This document shows, one piece after another, positions 21,640 to 32,830 of a stretch of 64,000 nucleotides of DNA. Made by a program: the position numbers and the translations under genes. The number at the start of each line of letters is the position of its first letter. The first letter of the stretch is position 1. The DNA is from Malus domestica (lineage: Eukaryota; Streptophyta; Magnoliopsida; Rosales; Rosaceae), in assembly GCF_042453785.1 (NCBI RefSeq), contig NC_091675.1, positions 8,940,501-9,004,500 on the forward strand, given 5' to 3'. The notes under the pieces are model-generated. The model was not told the DNA's origin, made no database searches, and saw only the letters and a program-made list of their open reading frames with translations.

Positions 21640-23160
21640 AGGGAAGGACGAAGTCAAGGGAGGATGCAGAGCACAACAAGGACGGACGCACAAGCATCAA
21701 CTGCCGAGGATCCTATTGCTCTGAGAAGGTCACGAGTATGGTGATAAAGTTGGAGGTTAGAGAACGAAAAGCAAGTTGTCCCAAGATCACCCCGAGATCA
21801 CTGGAGCTCCGACGAGATCTGATCTGGGGTCGAGGGAGATTACCTTGTTGCTGCCGCTAGCGTTGATCAACGGTTGGTGCTGCATCGACACTCTGCTGCT
21901 ATCGGCTGAGCAGGGAAGAAGTAGAGTACCTCTCAAGCTTTCTTCATGGGTCTCGGTGAATAATCTGGCAGAGAGAATGGTGTATTGCAGTTGGGTCTTG
22001 TCTAATGTGGCTTCATCTCTCGCAGCCATGACTCTACAATCCCTGTGTATTTCTCAAACCCAGCAAGGTTTTCAGAAACCCAGCAAGAAGGTTTCAAAAA
22101 TCAGCAACTATGCTCCACTTCTCGACCACGCTCTTTGCCAGCGGAGTGCCACTGAGCCGATCACTTGCAGGGAGTTCAAATCGCAGTCGTCCATCTTGTT
22201 TCTGTCCCCGTGTTTCAACAAAGTTACGACCGTCGGTAGGGCACATGCTATGTGGATGTTTTGGAATCGCTTGATGGATCTCGCCAGACACCAATTTCCC
22301 CTGATTTACGACCTTCGCAATCTAATGAGCGAAGAGAGAGTCGACGTTATGCAGGTTACAGAATGAAGTGGAAGAATGAGGGATCGAGGTCGTGGTTCTG
22401 GGCCTGACCTGAGGTGGTCTTGCAGTTGTTGACGATAAGCAGGAGAGATAGCTATGGTGACGAGTGACCTGCAGCAGGTGTCGTAGATGATGCTGATGGC
22501 TAGGCGGACCCAGAAAAGATTTGAATCTCTCAGAGTTCCAAGTCGAGCTTATCCAGCTTGCACCCCAGCTTAATGGTGATCACGTCCTCAGCACTTACCC
22601 TAATACTGGCGAGACCATGACAGTGCATGAAGCAAACATTTACGCGGAAGTTCGTGCATGAAGGTTCACGAAAACGGCGATTGGGGTATCTGCCGTAGCT
22701 GCACATAAACTTGACTTCGTAGGAGGAGGAAGAGAACAGTAGGAGTAGAAGTTGGTGGCATCGAGAGTACTAAAGCTTTGGGGATCCATAGAGGAAGAGC
22801 ACCGGTGGGCCTGCTTCTATTGAATAGAAGTTGGCGGCGATTTCTATGCAAGTCACAGCTTTACAAACCTCATCGACGCTGATTATGGAAGAGTCGAACT
22901 GGATGTCACAGAGATGGTGGAGCTTAGTGGTTCGTTGGATGACGTGCTTGGAGTCGTCGAGGTCGAGCTTCGAATCTCTCTGCACACCTATTCTCAAAAG
23001 CTTCCTCTGGCATTGCGGCGATGGGCCTGATGTTGGTCTTGATGCAAACTTGGGCCTGGTGTTGCTTTGGAGAGATCTAGGTTTGGGCTTCTTCTCATAT
23101 GAAGAGCCGAATTGGGCTTGTGGCTTGAGCCTTTTGTTGCAGCTAGGCCGAGACACCCAT
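21640..23160. other. GC-richer unidentified segment inside the LTR element
   Basis: This 1.5 kb is less AT-rich than its surroundings and has long open frames on both strands. The longest are 21776-22366 (+) and 22770-23246 (-). I recognise no domain. The minus-strand frame over about 22780-23140 has even, gene-like composition (KHVIQRTTKLHHLCDIQFDS, ISVDEVCKAV). It could be a captured host-gene fragment, but I cannot name a donor. Confidence 0.35.
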
Positions 23161-23300
23161 ACATATACATTATTTCTTTTTCTTTTCTTTTGTTTTTTTT
23201 TTGTTTTTTTGTTTTGTTTTTTTTTTTTGTAAATACATAATAACATATGTATTCATTTTTTTTTCTTTTGTAATATAATTGACTTTCTTTAATAAAACAT
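23160..23300. repeat. T-rich low-complexity tract
   Basis: Long runs of T and TTTTG/TTTTC, with no coding content. Confidence 0.85.
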
Positions 23301-23450
23301 TTATTATTTTTTTATTTTGATATGACTGAACTCGAAATTAAATGTTCGAGCCGCCTACGTACCCTCAGTTGAGGAGGGATCAAGTCATAACGTAGTTCAA
23401 ATGAGTGATGAATTTAACAATGATTTTGATGATGATTTTTCCTACAGAGT

Positions 23451-23744
23451 TTATGCTCTTGTGGGCCAGGAGCTTTGGTTCATGCAGTTTAGGCTCGTGT
23501 GAACAAAGAGCATTGGTGTCACCTTTTAGGCTCGTGCGAACGAGGAGCATTGATGTTGCCTTTTATGCTCGTGCAGACGAGGAGCATTTGGTGCCATTTA
23601 CAGTTTCAACTCATGCAGACGAGGAGCTTGGGTTCTCGCCTTTTATGCTCGTGCAGACCAGGAGCGTTGGAATTGCCTTTTATGCTCGTGCAGACCAGGA
23701 GCGTTGGTGTCCTGCAGTTTAGGCTCTTGTGGACAATGAGCTTT
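23451..23744. repeat. 37-base tandem repeat 3' of gag
   Basis: About seven units share TTTTATGCTCGTGCAGACGA and GGAGCGTTGG. The best preserved are exactly 37 bases. GCTC and GAGC inside each unit are complementary, so every unit can form a short hairpin. The array follows the end of gag in element sense. Confidence 0.85.
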
Positions 23745-23753
23745 GTGAATTTG

Positions 23754-25707
23754 TCAAACGATCCTGGAGAGGCATTCCTTGTAATTTTCATAGCAAGGAG
23801 TCTTGACCGAATGATTGAAGAAGTCTTCAGGAAAGAAATCGCGTATCGTGATAGGGATGGACGATCTATGTGTCGAAATTTCATCATCTTCAACACGTTC
23901 ACGTTGCTTTAAAGGTTGACAAGAGCTGCTTTGCCCCCTTTCCGATTGTCGGACTTGTGGAGGAGACGTATGCTTCTTGTGCAATTTCTTAGGAGTGACT
24001 TGAGTCCATCCTTCAACTTTGCTTGTCTTGGAGGATGCCCCCAGCGGTTGAGGTAAAAACCTTGAGTCGGAAGAGCCAGAAGTGATGGTGGTATAGTTTG
24101 ACTTCACCAAATCGTCAAAATCTAGCTCGATGATTCCTTTCTGAGCCAGTTTCATGATGAGATCTTTCAGCATGAAGCACTTTTCTGTCGAATGACTGAT
24201 GAAGGGGTGGAATTTACAGTATCTTGGACTGTCGGTACGATTCATCTCTTCCGGCCGTCTGCACTCAGGCAAACCGATCACCTTCTTGTCCAACAGGTCA
24301 TTCAGCATGGCAACCACATCAGAGTCGGGGAATGGATAAGTCTTCTCATCAAGCTCCTTCAAAGTGCGTCTACGCATCTCTTGATCACGAAAAGCTTCGG
24401 TTTGAATCGCCTTGCCTCGTGTGAAGATTTTGACGAGAGATGTGTTGACCGTCTTTACTTCCTTGGTGGGTTTCCATGCAGCCTTATCCACCTTTGGCCC
24501 CAAAACTTTGTCGTTCTTGTAGTCTTCGATTGGTTCTTTCTTCCCATGATGGGCGATGCTTAACTTCATGTCATGGGCGCGAGTGGCCAATTCCTCGAAG
24601 GTCTGTGGTTTAATGCCTTGAATGATGTATTGCAAACCCCAATGCATGCCTTGGATGCACATATCGATTGAAAAGGTTTCCGAGAGCCTGTCTTTACAGT
24701 CAAGGCTTAGAGTGCGCCATCTGTTGATGTAGTCAATGACTGGCTCGTCCTTCCATTGTTTTGTGCTCCTTAGCTCTAGCATGCTCACAGTACGGCGGGT
24801 GCTGTAGAAGCGTTGAGGAATTCCCGCTCCAATTGCTCCCAGTTGTTGATGGACTCAGGCTCTAGGTCCGTGTACCACTCAAAGGCGTTTCCTTTCAGCG
24901 AGCGCACAAACTGCTTGGCGAGGTAGTCCCCTTCGGTCCCTGCGTTGTTGCAAATTTCAACAAAGTGGGCAACGTGCTGTTTCGGGTTTCCTTTTCCATC
25001 AAATTGCATGAACTTTGACGGTTGATAACCCCTCGGCATCCTTAAGGCGTCAATCTTCTTTGAATACGACTTCGAGTACAACCCGGAGGTATTTGAGCTC
25101 CCTTCGTACTGTGCCTTGATGGTGTTGGTGATCATCTACTGCAGCTGCTGGATAGAAAGAGATCCCATGAGTGCCGCTGCTTGGTCTGGCTCCCGCTTCA
25201 CATCGATTCTCTCCACTTGAGGCTCATCTTCTCCGCCAGCTCCTCTCTTTAATGGATCATCCTCCAGGTCGGGGTTCTCGCTGTCATGTGGCTCCAGTCG
25301 GCTGACGAGTGCAGCGATTTGCAAGTCTTTTTCTTCAACAATCCGTGTTAGCCTTGTGATCGCTTCATTCATTTGAGCCAACTTTTCTTCAATGGAGGTA
25401 ACGCCGATGGTCATGACTTGTGCAACCATCATACGCGACTCTTCAGGCATCCAGGGTGCTGATGAATGACCCCGTTGGCCGCTTTGGGATGTTATCTGAT
25501 ATGCCTTAATGGCATGCTTCGATGCCCTAGCGAGGTTAGGTTGATGACAGGCTCGTGTCTTTGATGCTCCACTTGCTCTCTCAACGACACCGACTTTGAA
25601 GTGGTTTGTTGAAGAGTAGTTGTGGCGCCAATGGATGCTCCGTTCATGGTGGAAGTGCTCATGCTTCTTCCCTTTGTGAGAACGGCTTGTCCTTTGCTTG
25701 ATGCCAT
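23754..25707 (-). pseudogene. Retrotransposon gag, degraded
   Basis: The likely start is ATG 25707 (MASSKGQAVL), 81 bases inside the 5' LTR boundary. The central retrotransposon gag fold is clear: MPRGYQPSKFMQFDGKGNP, FVRSLKGNAFEWYTDLEPES and WKDEPVIDYINRWRTLSLDC. A C-terminal region contains CKFHPFISHSTEKCFMLKDL, a zinc-ribbon-like segment. A frameshift lies near 25495, a TAG stop at 25136-25138 between two otherwise continuous blocks, and a further frameshift near 24790. The reading frame then runs to 23754. No protease follows. This copy cannot make a full gag, but related copies might. Confidence 0.85.
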
Positions 25708-25787
25708 TGATTTTGGAAGTGTGCTTGAATATCTTGAACGGAGAAAGAGATAAGAGGTAGAGATTGTCCCACTGGGCGTGCCAAATT

Positions 25788-26825
25788 TGTGAATACAAAA
25801 ATTTCCTAAAAGGAACGAGACAAGAACAACGTGCACAAAATAATATTTGTATTTGATGATTTTGGGTTACAATCTCTCTCAAATTTGATCCTCTTATTTG
25901 ATCTCCGTAAGGTGTTGATTTATGGATGTTGTTGATCCAAGGGCCGTCGAGGCTTGATCTTGGATGAACGGTTGAAAGTTTCTTCAAGGGCCGTTGAGGC
26001 TTGATCTTGAATAACGGTGATGAACAGATCTTCAAGGGCTTTTGGGCTTGATCTTGAAGAACAGTGATTGACGGATCTTCGAGGGCTTTTGGGCTTGATC
26101 TTGAAGAACAGTGATGAACAGTTCTTCAAGGGATTTTGGGCTTGATCTTGAAGAACGGTTGGATGTGTGGATTTGTTGATGTTGTTGATCCAAAGGGCTG
26201 TTGGGGCTTGATCTTAAGATGAACGGATGATGAACGATGAACACTTTCTTCAAGGGTCGTCGGGGCTTGATCTTGAAGGTGGATGATTGTTGATCCAAGG
26301 GCCGTTGGGGCTTGATCTTGGAAGAACGATGAACGAAGAACGAAGAAGGCTTTCTTGATTCTTCGGGATGAACGGATTATAAACGATGAACACTTTCTTC
26401 AAGGGCCGTCGGGGCTTGATCTTGAATTGGTGGAAGTTCTTCAAAGGGGTCGTCGGGGCTTGATCTTGGAAGAACGATGAACGAAGAACGAAGAAGGCTT
26501 TCTTGATTCTTCGGGAACCTGGATGCTTGAGAGCTTCAGAGTTTAAGAGCTTCAGAGCTTCAAGGTGTAATATGAATTGGTTTCTTGAAATGAATGAAAT
26601 TGGCTTCTATTTATAGAATTTTCCAAGGCCTAATTTTGAATATAATATTCCAGATGAAATAAGTCGTTTTTGCCAGGTGTTGACACGTGTCCTGTTTGAT
26701 GACTTTTCCAACTTATTTCGATTTTTTGTTTAGACACACGCTACGTGTAAAATTCATGTAATACATGAGAGTTGAAACTTTGATTTATCGGTCAACATTT
26801 ATTTACCGAAATTTCGATGTCTACA
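25788..26825 (-). repeat. 5' LTR of the gag-bearing element
   Basis: This 1038-base LTR matches 17178-18310 apart from fewer minisatellite units and scattered substitutions. It begins TGTGAATAC and ends GTCTACA on the plus strand. Confidence 0.92.
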
Positions 26826-27017
26826 ATCATATAGAAGAGACCACATTAGACTTTCTTTTTTAGTTCGAGGTAATCTTTTTCGAATATGGTTTTGTAGATT
26901 GTCGCTTGGTTGTAGTGACTTCTATTATTTGTCTATTGTGAAAAGCCTGTATTTGAATGAGTTGTTAACCATTGCATAAGACTTGGTTAAATTCACAAAA
27001 TTTGTCTATAGTGAAAG
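26826..27017 (+). other. Continuation of the LINE remnant and spacer
   Basis: After the ATCAT duplication the sequence ATAGAAGAGACC seems to continue the RNase H remnant interrupted at 17177. No longer reading frame can be followed. Confidence 0.4.
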
Positions 27018-27136
27018 GAAATTGTTATTGGCATTCCAAAATCTCATTTGACACTCCAAATTTCTATATTTTAAAAAGAAAAATACACTTTTGAGGAGTG
27101 CCAAATGAGATTTTTAAAGTGCTAATAATAGTTTTC
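27018..27136. mobile_element. MITE of about 119 bases
   Basis: The left end GAAATTGTTATTGGCATTCC and the reverse-complemented right end GAAAACTATTATTAGCAC pair over about 40 bases (shared core AATCTCATTTG). GTGAAAG and GTGAAAAG border it and may be a worn target duplication. Confidence 0.65.
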
Positions 27137-27599
27137 TTGTGAAAAGCCTCTATTTGAATAAATTCTAACGGGATGGGGATGGGGGATTGTGGCAATCCCT
27201 CTAGGAATATAGCATGTAGAATTCCAATCATTTAGGGTTTGTAGAGGAAGAATGTTTCTTTTGCAAAAATTCATTCGACTTGAGATATCATCATGAGCTT
27301 AGCCTTCGGCCACGGTCATATGGTCTTCACCTAGATACCAAAACATGAAAAGGCTCTGAAATGTAGACCGACTAGCAAATGCAGTTATAACAACTTTCTT
27401 CACATCTATCTCACAAGAAAGATAATACACTGCAAGGATCACAAACATGACCAGTCGTCATTAGATAACAATACAACAAGGCTTTTGACATACACGTTTA
27501 TGTTTCCGAAATCCACTAATCACATCAACTTGAGGCAATAAAATAGAAAGCTACAAATGAATTAGTAGCTCTGTCTGAATCTTTTCGAGTACCCGAGTA

Positions 27600-28400
27600 C
27601 GAAGACCATTCCAAGAGTGAATGATCGGACCACCCCGCTCATATTAGAAACGCGTAGATAACGTTGTCTACGACGACAGCCCTCCCCACGAAAGAAGGAT
27701 AAGGATTAGTAGCACTGATATCATCACCAACTGTAGGTATGTAGACTGGATGCCATGTTTCACTGGCAATGTGGAAACCCACGAACTCCGATGGTCCACA
27801 GCCGTACATATCGAAATCAGAATACAACCGTAACAAACAGCGTCCATAATCTCCACGTATGACTGTCCCATTTTCTGACCTTGTTCTGTAAAAGGTTTGA
27901 GATGCTCCCAAGTGTCCATCACGGGATCATAACATTCGAACGACTTATTTATCATATATATGGGGGAAGGATGCTGGATCAGTAAGATTATAAAAGCTTT
28001 CTGTACGCAGCTGTAGGTAACGAGGATCGCTTAAATGCATTCTGATGAATTGTTTCAATGATTTTGTGACCGTGTCAAAAGTATACAAATGGTGCCGGTC
28101 TCCATCGGGGACCATATCTTGATTAGGTCCTGGAATCGGCAACAAGTATAACTTGGAGGGGCTGCCGAACGTCACACCGCCCAATATAGTCTAGTCTCTG
28201 ACTGGAACTGGGAACTGGGAACTCAGATGACTCTTTTGGGTCAAAGAACCAGTGAACAGGATCAAGTGGTTGAGTTTGAGCTTCTCCTCCCATGATTTCT
28301 CCTGCATGGTTGATTTTCAACTCGTATGAACAAAGTTCATCAGCATGGATACAGATGCCGTAGTCCTCTCCTTCTCCATGAGCCGTGGCTGGTGAGTGGA
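27600..28400 (-). pseudogene. Kelch-repeat-like protein pseudogene
   Basis: Minus-strand frames in order encode PLDPVHWFFDPKESSEFPVP, KLYLLPIPGPNQDMVPDGDR with HLYTFDTVTKSLKQF, then FECYDPVMDTWEHLKPF and FVGFHIASETWHPVYIPTVG with GRAVVVDNVIYAF. These are kelch-blade patterns (YDPxxDTWxxL, AVVVDNVIYAF). The frames must shift near 28150, 27950 and 27880, and no start with a good leader is found. Related plant genes are single-exon kelch proteins of unknown role. I read this as a decayed copy. Confidence 0.7.
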
Positions 28401-29130
28401 AGAAAATCCGATCCAGTAAGTGTGTTGGAGAGAAATCGGACGGAATCAGTGACAGGAGACTGATCGACTGTTATCAAAATATAGACTGAACACTGAAGTC
28501 TCCTCCACGCAGTGGCACAGGCTTGGAAAACTTGTCCGGCCAGGAAAAGGAGAACTATAATAAAACCGGATAACTCCTACTCCCATCCGAAGTCCAATTT
28601 AAGAGATAATGATAGGGAGACAAAATTTGTAAACTAAATAATGTGTCACCAATAGGAATAAACACGTTTATCAACGCTTAAGTAATAAACGAATCATCAA
28701 CTTTCATGCCCTCTATTTTTCAAAACTTTGTCTACAAATTGTCTCCCTAGCGTTACCTAATTTAAGGTTAACAAACAAAGCATGGGATACAATTTCTCTT
28801 ATCCTCTCATTATCCGGTCTTCCAGACATGAGTATATGTTATGACTTATGAACAAGTTGCTTATTTAAGTTGTTATAAATATTTAATTTCTTCTAATACA
28901 ACAATATATTTACTAATGAGTTGTACAATACATTTACACTAATGGTGGGAAAATTAATTGGTTCGAACCCGTCGTCAACGGGATTAGAACCTAAGACGTT
29001 TGAAAAAAGAATACCTCTAAACCATAGCTTTAGCATTACAAATATTTGATTTAGAAGTTTTATTTAATTACAGAGATCCAATAAAATTTGGGTGATTGAC
29101 CACGTAATTTTCTTATAATTTATCTTAATT
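28401..29130. other. Intergenic DNA before the LINE composite
   Basis: AT-rich sequence with no supported gene. It ends at the left copy of the LINE target-site duplication. Confidence 0.5.
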
Positions 29131-29140
29131 GATACAAGTT

Positions 29141-30571
29141 GGAAAGGTTCTTGCTACAGAGAACGCGGTTAAAGACAGATGGAGAGGTTATTTTCATAAT
29201 CTTTTCAATGAAGGACATGAAATGAGTGCTTCTTTAGGGGAGTTGAGTAACTCAGAAGAGTGTAGAAACTACTCTTTTTATCGTCGAATCCGGAAGGAAG
29301 AAGTGGTTGTAGCTTTGAAGAAGATGAAGCATAAAAAAGCAATAGGCCCAGACGATATACCAATCGAAGTGTGGAAACTTTTGGGAGAGACAGGTATAAC
29401 ATGGCTCACTGACCTTTTCAATAGGATTTTGAAAACGAAGAAGATGCCAAATGAGTGGCGAATGAGCACTTTGGTGCCTATCTACAAGAATAAGGGCGAC
29501 GTACAAAATTGCATGAACTATAGGGGTATTAAGCTAATGAGTCATACAATGAAGCTCTGGGAGAGAGTCATTGAGCATAGATTGAGGCAAGAGACACGGG
29601 TTTCGGACAACCAATTCGGGTTCATGCCAGGGCGCTCAACCATGGAGGCAATCTATCTCTTACGAAGATTGATGGAAAGATATAGAGATGGGAAAAAGGA
29701 TTTACACATGGTCTTTATAGATTTGGAAAAAGCGTATGATAGGGTCCCAAGAGACATTCTTTGGAGGATTTTAGAGAAGAAAGGAGTACGAGTAGCATAT
29801 ATCCAAGCTATAAAGGAGATATCTATAAACTATCTAGAGCAAGGGAAAAGAAGACAAGGGACCTAAACCAAGTGAGGTGCATCAAGGATGAGGATGGAAA
29901 GGTTCTTGCTACAGAGAACGCGGTTAAAGACAGATGGAGAGGTTATTTTCATAATCTTTTCAATGAAGGACATGAAATGAGTGCTTCTTTAGGGGAGTTG
30001 AGTAACTCAGAAGAGTGTAGAAACTACTCTTTTTATCGTCGAATCCGGAAGGAAGAAGTGGTTGTAGCTTTGAAGAAGATGAAGCATAAAAAAGCAATAG
30101 GCCCAGACGATATACCAATCGAAGTGTGGAAACTTTTGGGAGAGACAGGTATAACATGGCTCACTGACCTTTTCAATAGGATTTTGAAAACGAAGAAGAT
30201 GCCAAATGAGTGGCGAATGAGCACTTTGGTGCCTATCTACAAGAATAAGGGCGACGTACAAAATTGCATGAACTATAGGGGTATTAAGCTAATGAGTCAT
30301 ACAATGAAGCTCTGGGAGAGAGTCATTGAGCATAGATTGAGGCAAGAGACACGGGTTTCGGACAACCAATTCGGGTTCATGCCAGGGCGCTCAACCATGG
30401 AGGCAATCTATCTCTTACGAAGATTGATGGAAAGATATAGAGATGGGAAAAAGGATTTACACATGGTCTTTATAGATTTGGAAAAAGCGTATGATAGGGT
30501 CCCAAGAGACATTCTTTGGAGGATTTTAGAGAAGAAAGGAGTACGAGTAGCATATATCCAAGCTATAAAGG
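29141..30571 (+). repeat. 755-base tandem duplication within the LINE
   Basis: Segments 29141-29816 and 29896-30571 appear identical. Their translations and their antisense open frames match residue for residue. The offset is 755 bases. The first unit is cut at its 5' end by the LINE truncation, and the joint shifts the frame so only the second unit continues into the full reverse transcriptase. Confidence 0.9.
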
Positions 30572-31517
30572 ATATGTATGAAGGAGCAAAGACTGCCGTA
30601 AGAACTCATGAAGGACAAACCGAAAGCTTTCCCATAACTGTAGGATTACATCAAGGCTCATCCTTAAGTCCTTACCTTTTTGCGTTGGTAATGGATGAGT
30701 TAACACGACATATTCAAGATGATATTCCTTGGTGTATGCTTTTCGCAGACGATATAGTGTTGATAGATGAAACTCAGGAAGGGGTAAATGCAAAGCTTAA
30801 CCTTTGGAGAGAAGTGTTGGAATCTAAAGGTCTTCGCCTAAGCCGATCAAAGACAGAATATATGGAGTGCAAGTTCAGTGCAAATGGAGGTCAAAACGAG
30901 TTAGGGGTGAGGATCGGAGATCAAGAAATACCAAAGAGCGACCGTTTTCGTTACCTAGGATCTATCTTGCAAAAGAACGGAGAATTAGATGGAGATCTCA
31001 ACCATAGAATACAAGCTGGATGGATGAAGTGGAAGAGTGCATCCGGCGTGTTGTGTGACCGCCGTATGCCACTGAAGCTCAAGGGAAAATTTTATAGGAC
31101 GGCAATAAGGCCGGCGATGCTGTATGGCACAGAATGTTGGGCGGTGAAACATCAACACGTACACAAAATGGGTGTAGCGGAGATGAGGATGCTTCGTTGG
31201 ATGTGTGGGCACACGAGAAAGGATAAGATTAGGAATGAGGATATCCGGGGTAAAGTAGGAGTAGCCGAAATTGAAGGAAAGATGATAGAAAATCGGTTAC
31301 GGTGGTTTGGACATGTGCAAAGAAGGCCTACTGACGTTCCGATTAGAAGATGCGACTATGGGACAGAGGTTCAGGGCCGAAGGGGTAGAGGAAGACCTAG
31401 GAAAACTTTGGAAGAGACTCTAAGAAAAGACTTAGAGTACTTAGATCTAACGAAGGACATGACACAGGATCGAGCACAATGGCGTTCTAAGATTCATATA
31501 GCCGATCCCACTCAGTG
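29146..31517 (+). pseudogene. RTE-type LINE, reverse transcriptase region, with internal tandem duplication
   Basis: The 5'-truncated ORF2 encodes a reverse transcriptase: [89 protein letters not shown] and FADDIVL. It is followed by the C-terminal segment FRYLGSILQ to [13 protein letters not shown]. There is no endonuclease domain, as it is lost by truncation. The longest open frame runs to a stop at 31516-31518. The first part is duplicated: 29141-29816 repeats at 29896-30571, separated by about 80 bases that belong naturally upstream. The related copy ends in (TTG)n, common in plant RTE elements. Confidence 0.88.
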
Positions 31518-31784
31518 ACTTGGATTTTCCAAGTCTCCAACTGAGAAGTTTTCCTCACTCGGGAAATTAAGGGAACACTACCCCAACCTACATGCTCCAC
31601 TCAGAAAGCTTCAACATACAAGCTTTAACAAAAGAAAATTCAAAGAACATAGCGAAGAAGGCTTTGGTGTATTTAACACAATACGTTGAAATGAAGGAAA
31701 GCTTATTTATTGATATCCCCGATAAGCTACAAATATGTACATATACATGAGTCAAAATAAGCACACAAGAGGGAGCCTTCACAA

Positions 31785-31961
31785 AGGTTGCTTAGGAGAA
31801 GTCTCAGCAGTCGGTAGAGCCCCAGAAAGAGAAGGCACCGGAGGGGGATCATTTGGAGCCTCAGTACTGGACAGAACCCTAGAAGGAGGAGGCATCAGAG
31901 GTTGATCATTTGGAGCTTCATTACGCGGTACAGCCCCAGAAGACGAAGGCAATAAATGCCT
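31785..31961 (-). pseudogene. Pro-rich tail of zipper ORF copy 2, beyond a stop
   Basis: After the TAA at 31962-31964 the same minus-strand frame stays open to about 31785 and encodes EAPNDQPLMPPPS and EAPNDPPPVPS. This parallels the repeat tail of the first copy. The TAA probably arose from a CAA Gln codon. Confidence 0.55.
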
Positions 31962-32453
31962 TTAGAACAAACCCACAAATCTCTGATGATCAAGTAAAAC
32001 CTGACCATCAGTTTCCTTCATCTGGTCAAGCTTCCTCTTCATGTTTGTAGCATAGTCATGTGCGAGCCGGTGCAACTGTTTATTCTCATGCTTGAGCCCT
32101 CTAATCTCCTGTTTGAGACTCATCACTTCAGCCGCCAATGATTCAACTTGGCGGGTTCGAGCAAATAGGCGTTGGGCCATATTAGACACAGAACCTGCAC
32201 ACTGAACACTGAGAGCCAGCGAATCCTTAACAGCTAACTCATCAGACCGTTTGGAAAGTAGTCTGTTATCTTTGGGAGTGAGAAGGTTCCTGGCCACCAC
32301 CGCAGCGGTCATATCATTCTTCATCACGGAATCCCCAACGGTAAGAGGACCAGTAGGGGAGACGAAGGATGGGCGCCATATGTTGTCTGGAGAAGGCGGG
32401 GCTGCCTCTTCAACAAGGTTCAAGTCAAAACGACGGTCGGAGGGGCCAGACAT
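31962..32453 (-). CDS. Antisense zipper ORF in LTR-type element, copy 2
   Basis: This 163-residue frame starts at ATG 32453 (MSGPSDRRFDLNLVEEAAPP). It aligns over its full length with the ORF at 20388-20831, about 80 percent identical by eye. It keeps the DLNL-Pro motif near residues 10-20, a conserved TGPLTVGDSVMKNDMTAAVV block, the SKRSDELAVKDSLA block, and the same four-heptad leucine zipper (LAAEVMS, LKQEIRG, LKHENKQ, LHRLAHD). A basic stretch (NMKRKLDQ) follows. No basic DNA-binding region precedes the zipper, so it is not a bZIP. It lies opposite to the inferred LTR sense. Two conserved copies in elements with unrelated LTRs suggest selection or module exchange. Confidence 0.6.
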   Translation of the reverse strand: MSGPSDRRFDLNLVEEAAPPSPDNIWRPSFVSPTGPLTVGDSVMKNDMTAAVVARNLLTPKDNRLLSKRSDELAVKDSLALSVQCAGSVSNMAQRLFARTRQVESLAAEVMSLKQEIRGLKHENKQLHRLAHDYATNMKRKLDQMKETDGQVLLDHQRFVGLF

Positions 32454-32579
32454 TTTCAAAGGTGTTGAAGAGAGAAGAGGTCGGACAAATCAAGATCTTA
32501 GAAGTGCAAGAATGAAGCTTCTACTGGTGGAGATTCAAGTGTGCTTTGGAACTTAATGCCAGCCCCTATAAAAATCTGC

Positions 32580-32830
32580 ACTCGACGAAGCTTCAGAAAT
32601 CGAAGAGGCGTTTGCTTTCTCAAAAGCTGGGCTGCTTAGAGATCACGAGGGTTGATCTCAGAAATCGAAGAGGCGTTTGCTTTCTCAAAAGTTGGGCTGC
32701 TCAAAGACCACGAAGGCCGATCTCAAAAATCGAAGAGGCGCTCGCTTTCTCAAAAGCTGGGCTCCTCAGAGACCACGAGGGCCGATCTCAGAAATCGAAG
32801 AGGCACCTACTTTTCCAGCCTTTTCCAGCC
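32580..32830. repeat. ~64-base tandem repeat upstream of zipper ORF copy 2
   Basis: About four units share AAATCGAAGAGGCG and TTTCTCAAAAGCTGGGCT. A similar but more diverged pattern lies upstream of the other copy (about 19880-20260). Confidence 0.8.

Larger units (their letters stand above)
17178..26825 (-). mobile_element. Non-autonomous LTR retrotransposon with gag but no pol (TR-GAG-like)
   Basis: LTRs at 17178-18310 (1133 bases) and 25788-26825 (1038 bases) begin TGTGAA and end CTACA. They are flanked by the exact 5-base duplication ATCAT (17173-17177 and 26826-26830). The gag reads on the minus strand, so the right LTR is the 5' LTR. Beside it the minus strand reads AATTTGGCACGCCCAGTGGG, the position of a primer-binding site. 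About 5.4 kb between gag and the 3' LTR has no protease, reverse transcriptase or integrase. Instead it holds tandem repeats and an opposite-strand ORF. The gag resembles Ty3/gypsy gags of the Athila/Tat kind, but that lineage is inferred. Confidence 0.9.

Noticed and set aside
21776-22366. 196-residue plus-strand open frame
   Set aside because: No domain, no supported start, and overlapping open frames on the other strand. Kept only as part of an unidentified segment.
29205-30261. Pairs of identical minus-strand open frames (29205-29402/29960-30157 and others)
   Set aside because: They are antisense shadows of the duplicated LINE reverse transcriptase. Used only as evidence for the identity of the duplication.
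20388-32453. Reading the zipper ORFs as bZIP transcription factors
   Set aside because: The zipper is clear but no basic DNA-binding region precedes it in either copy.
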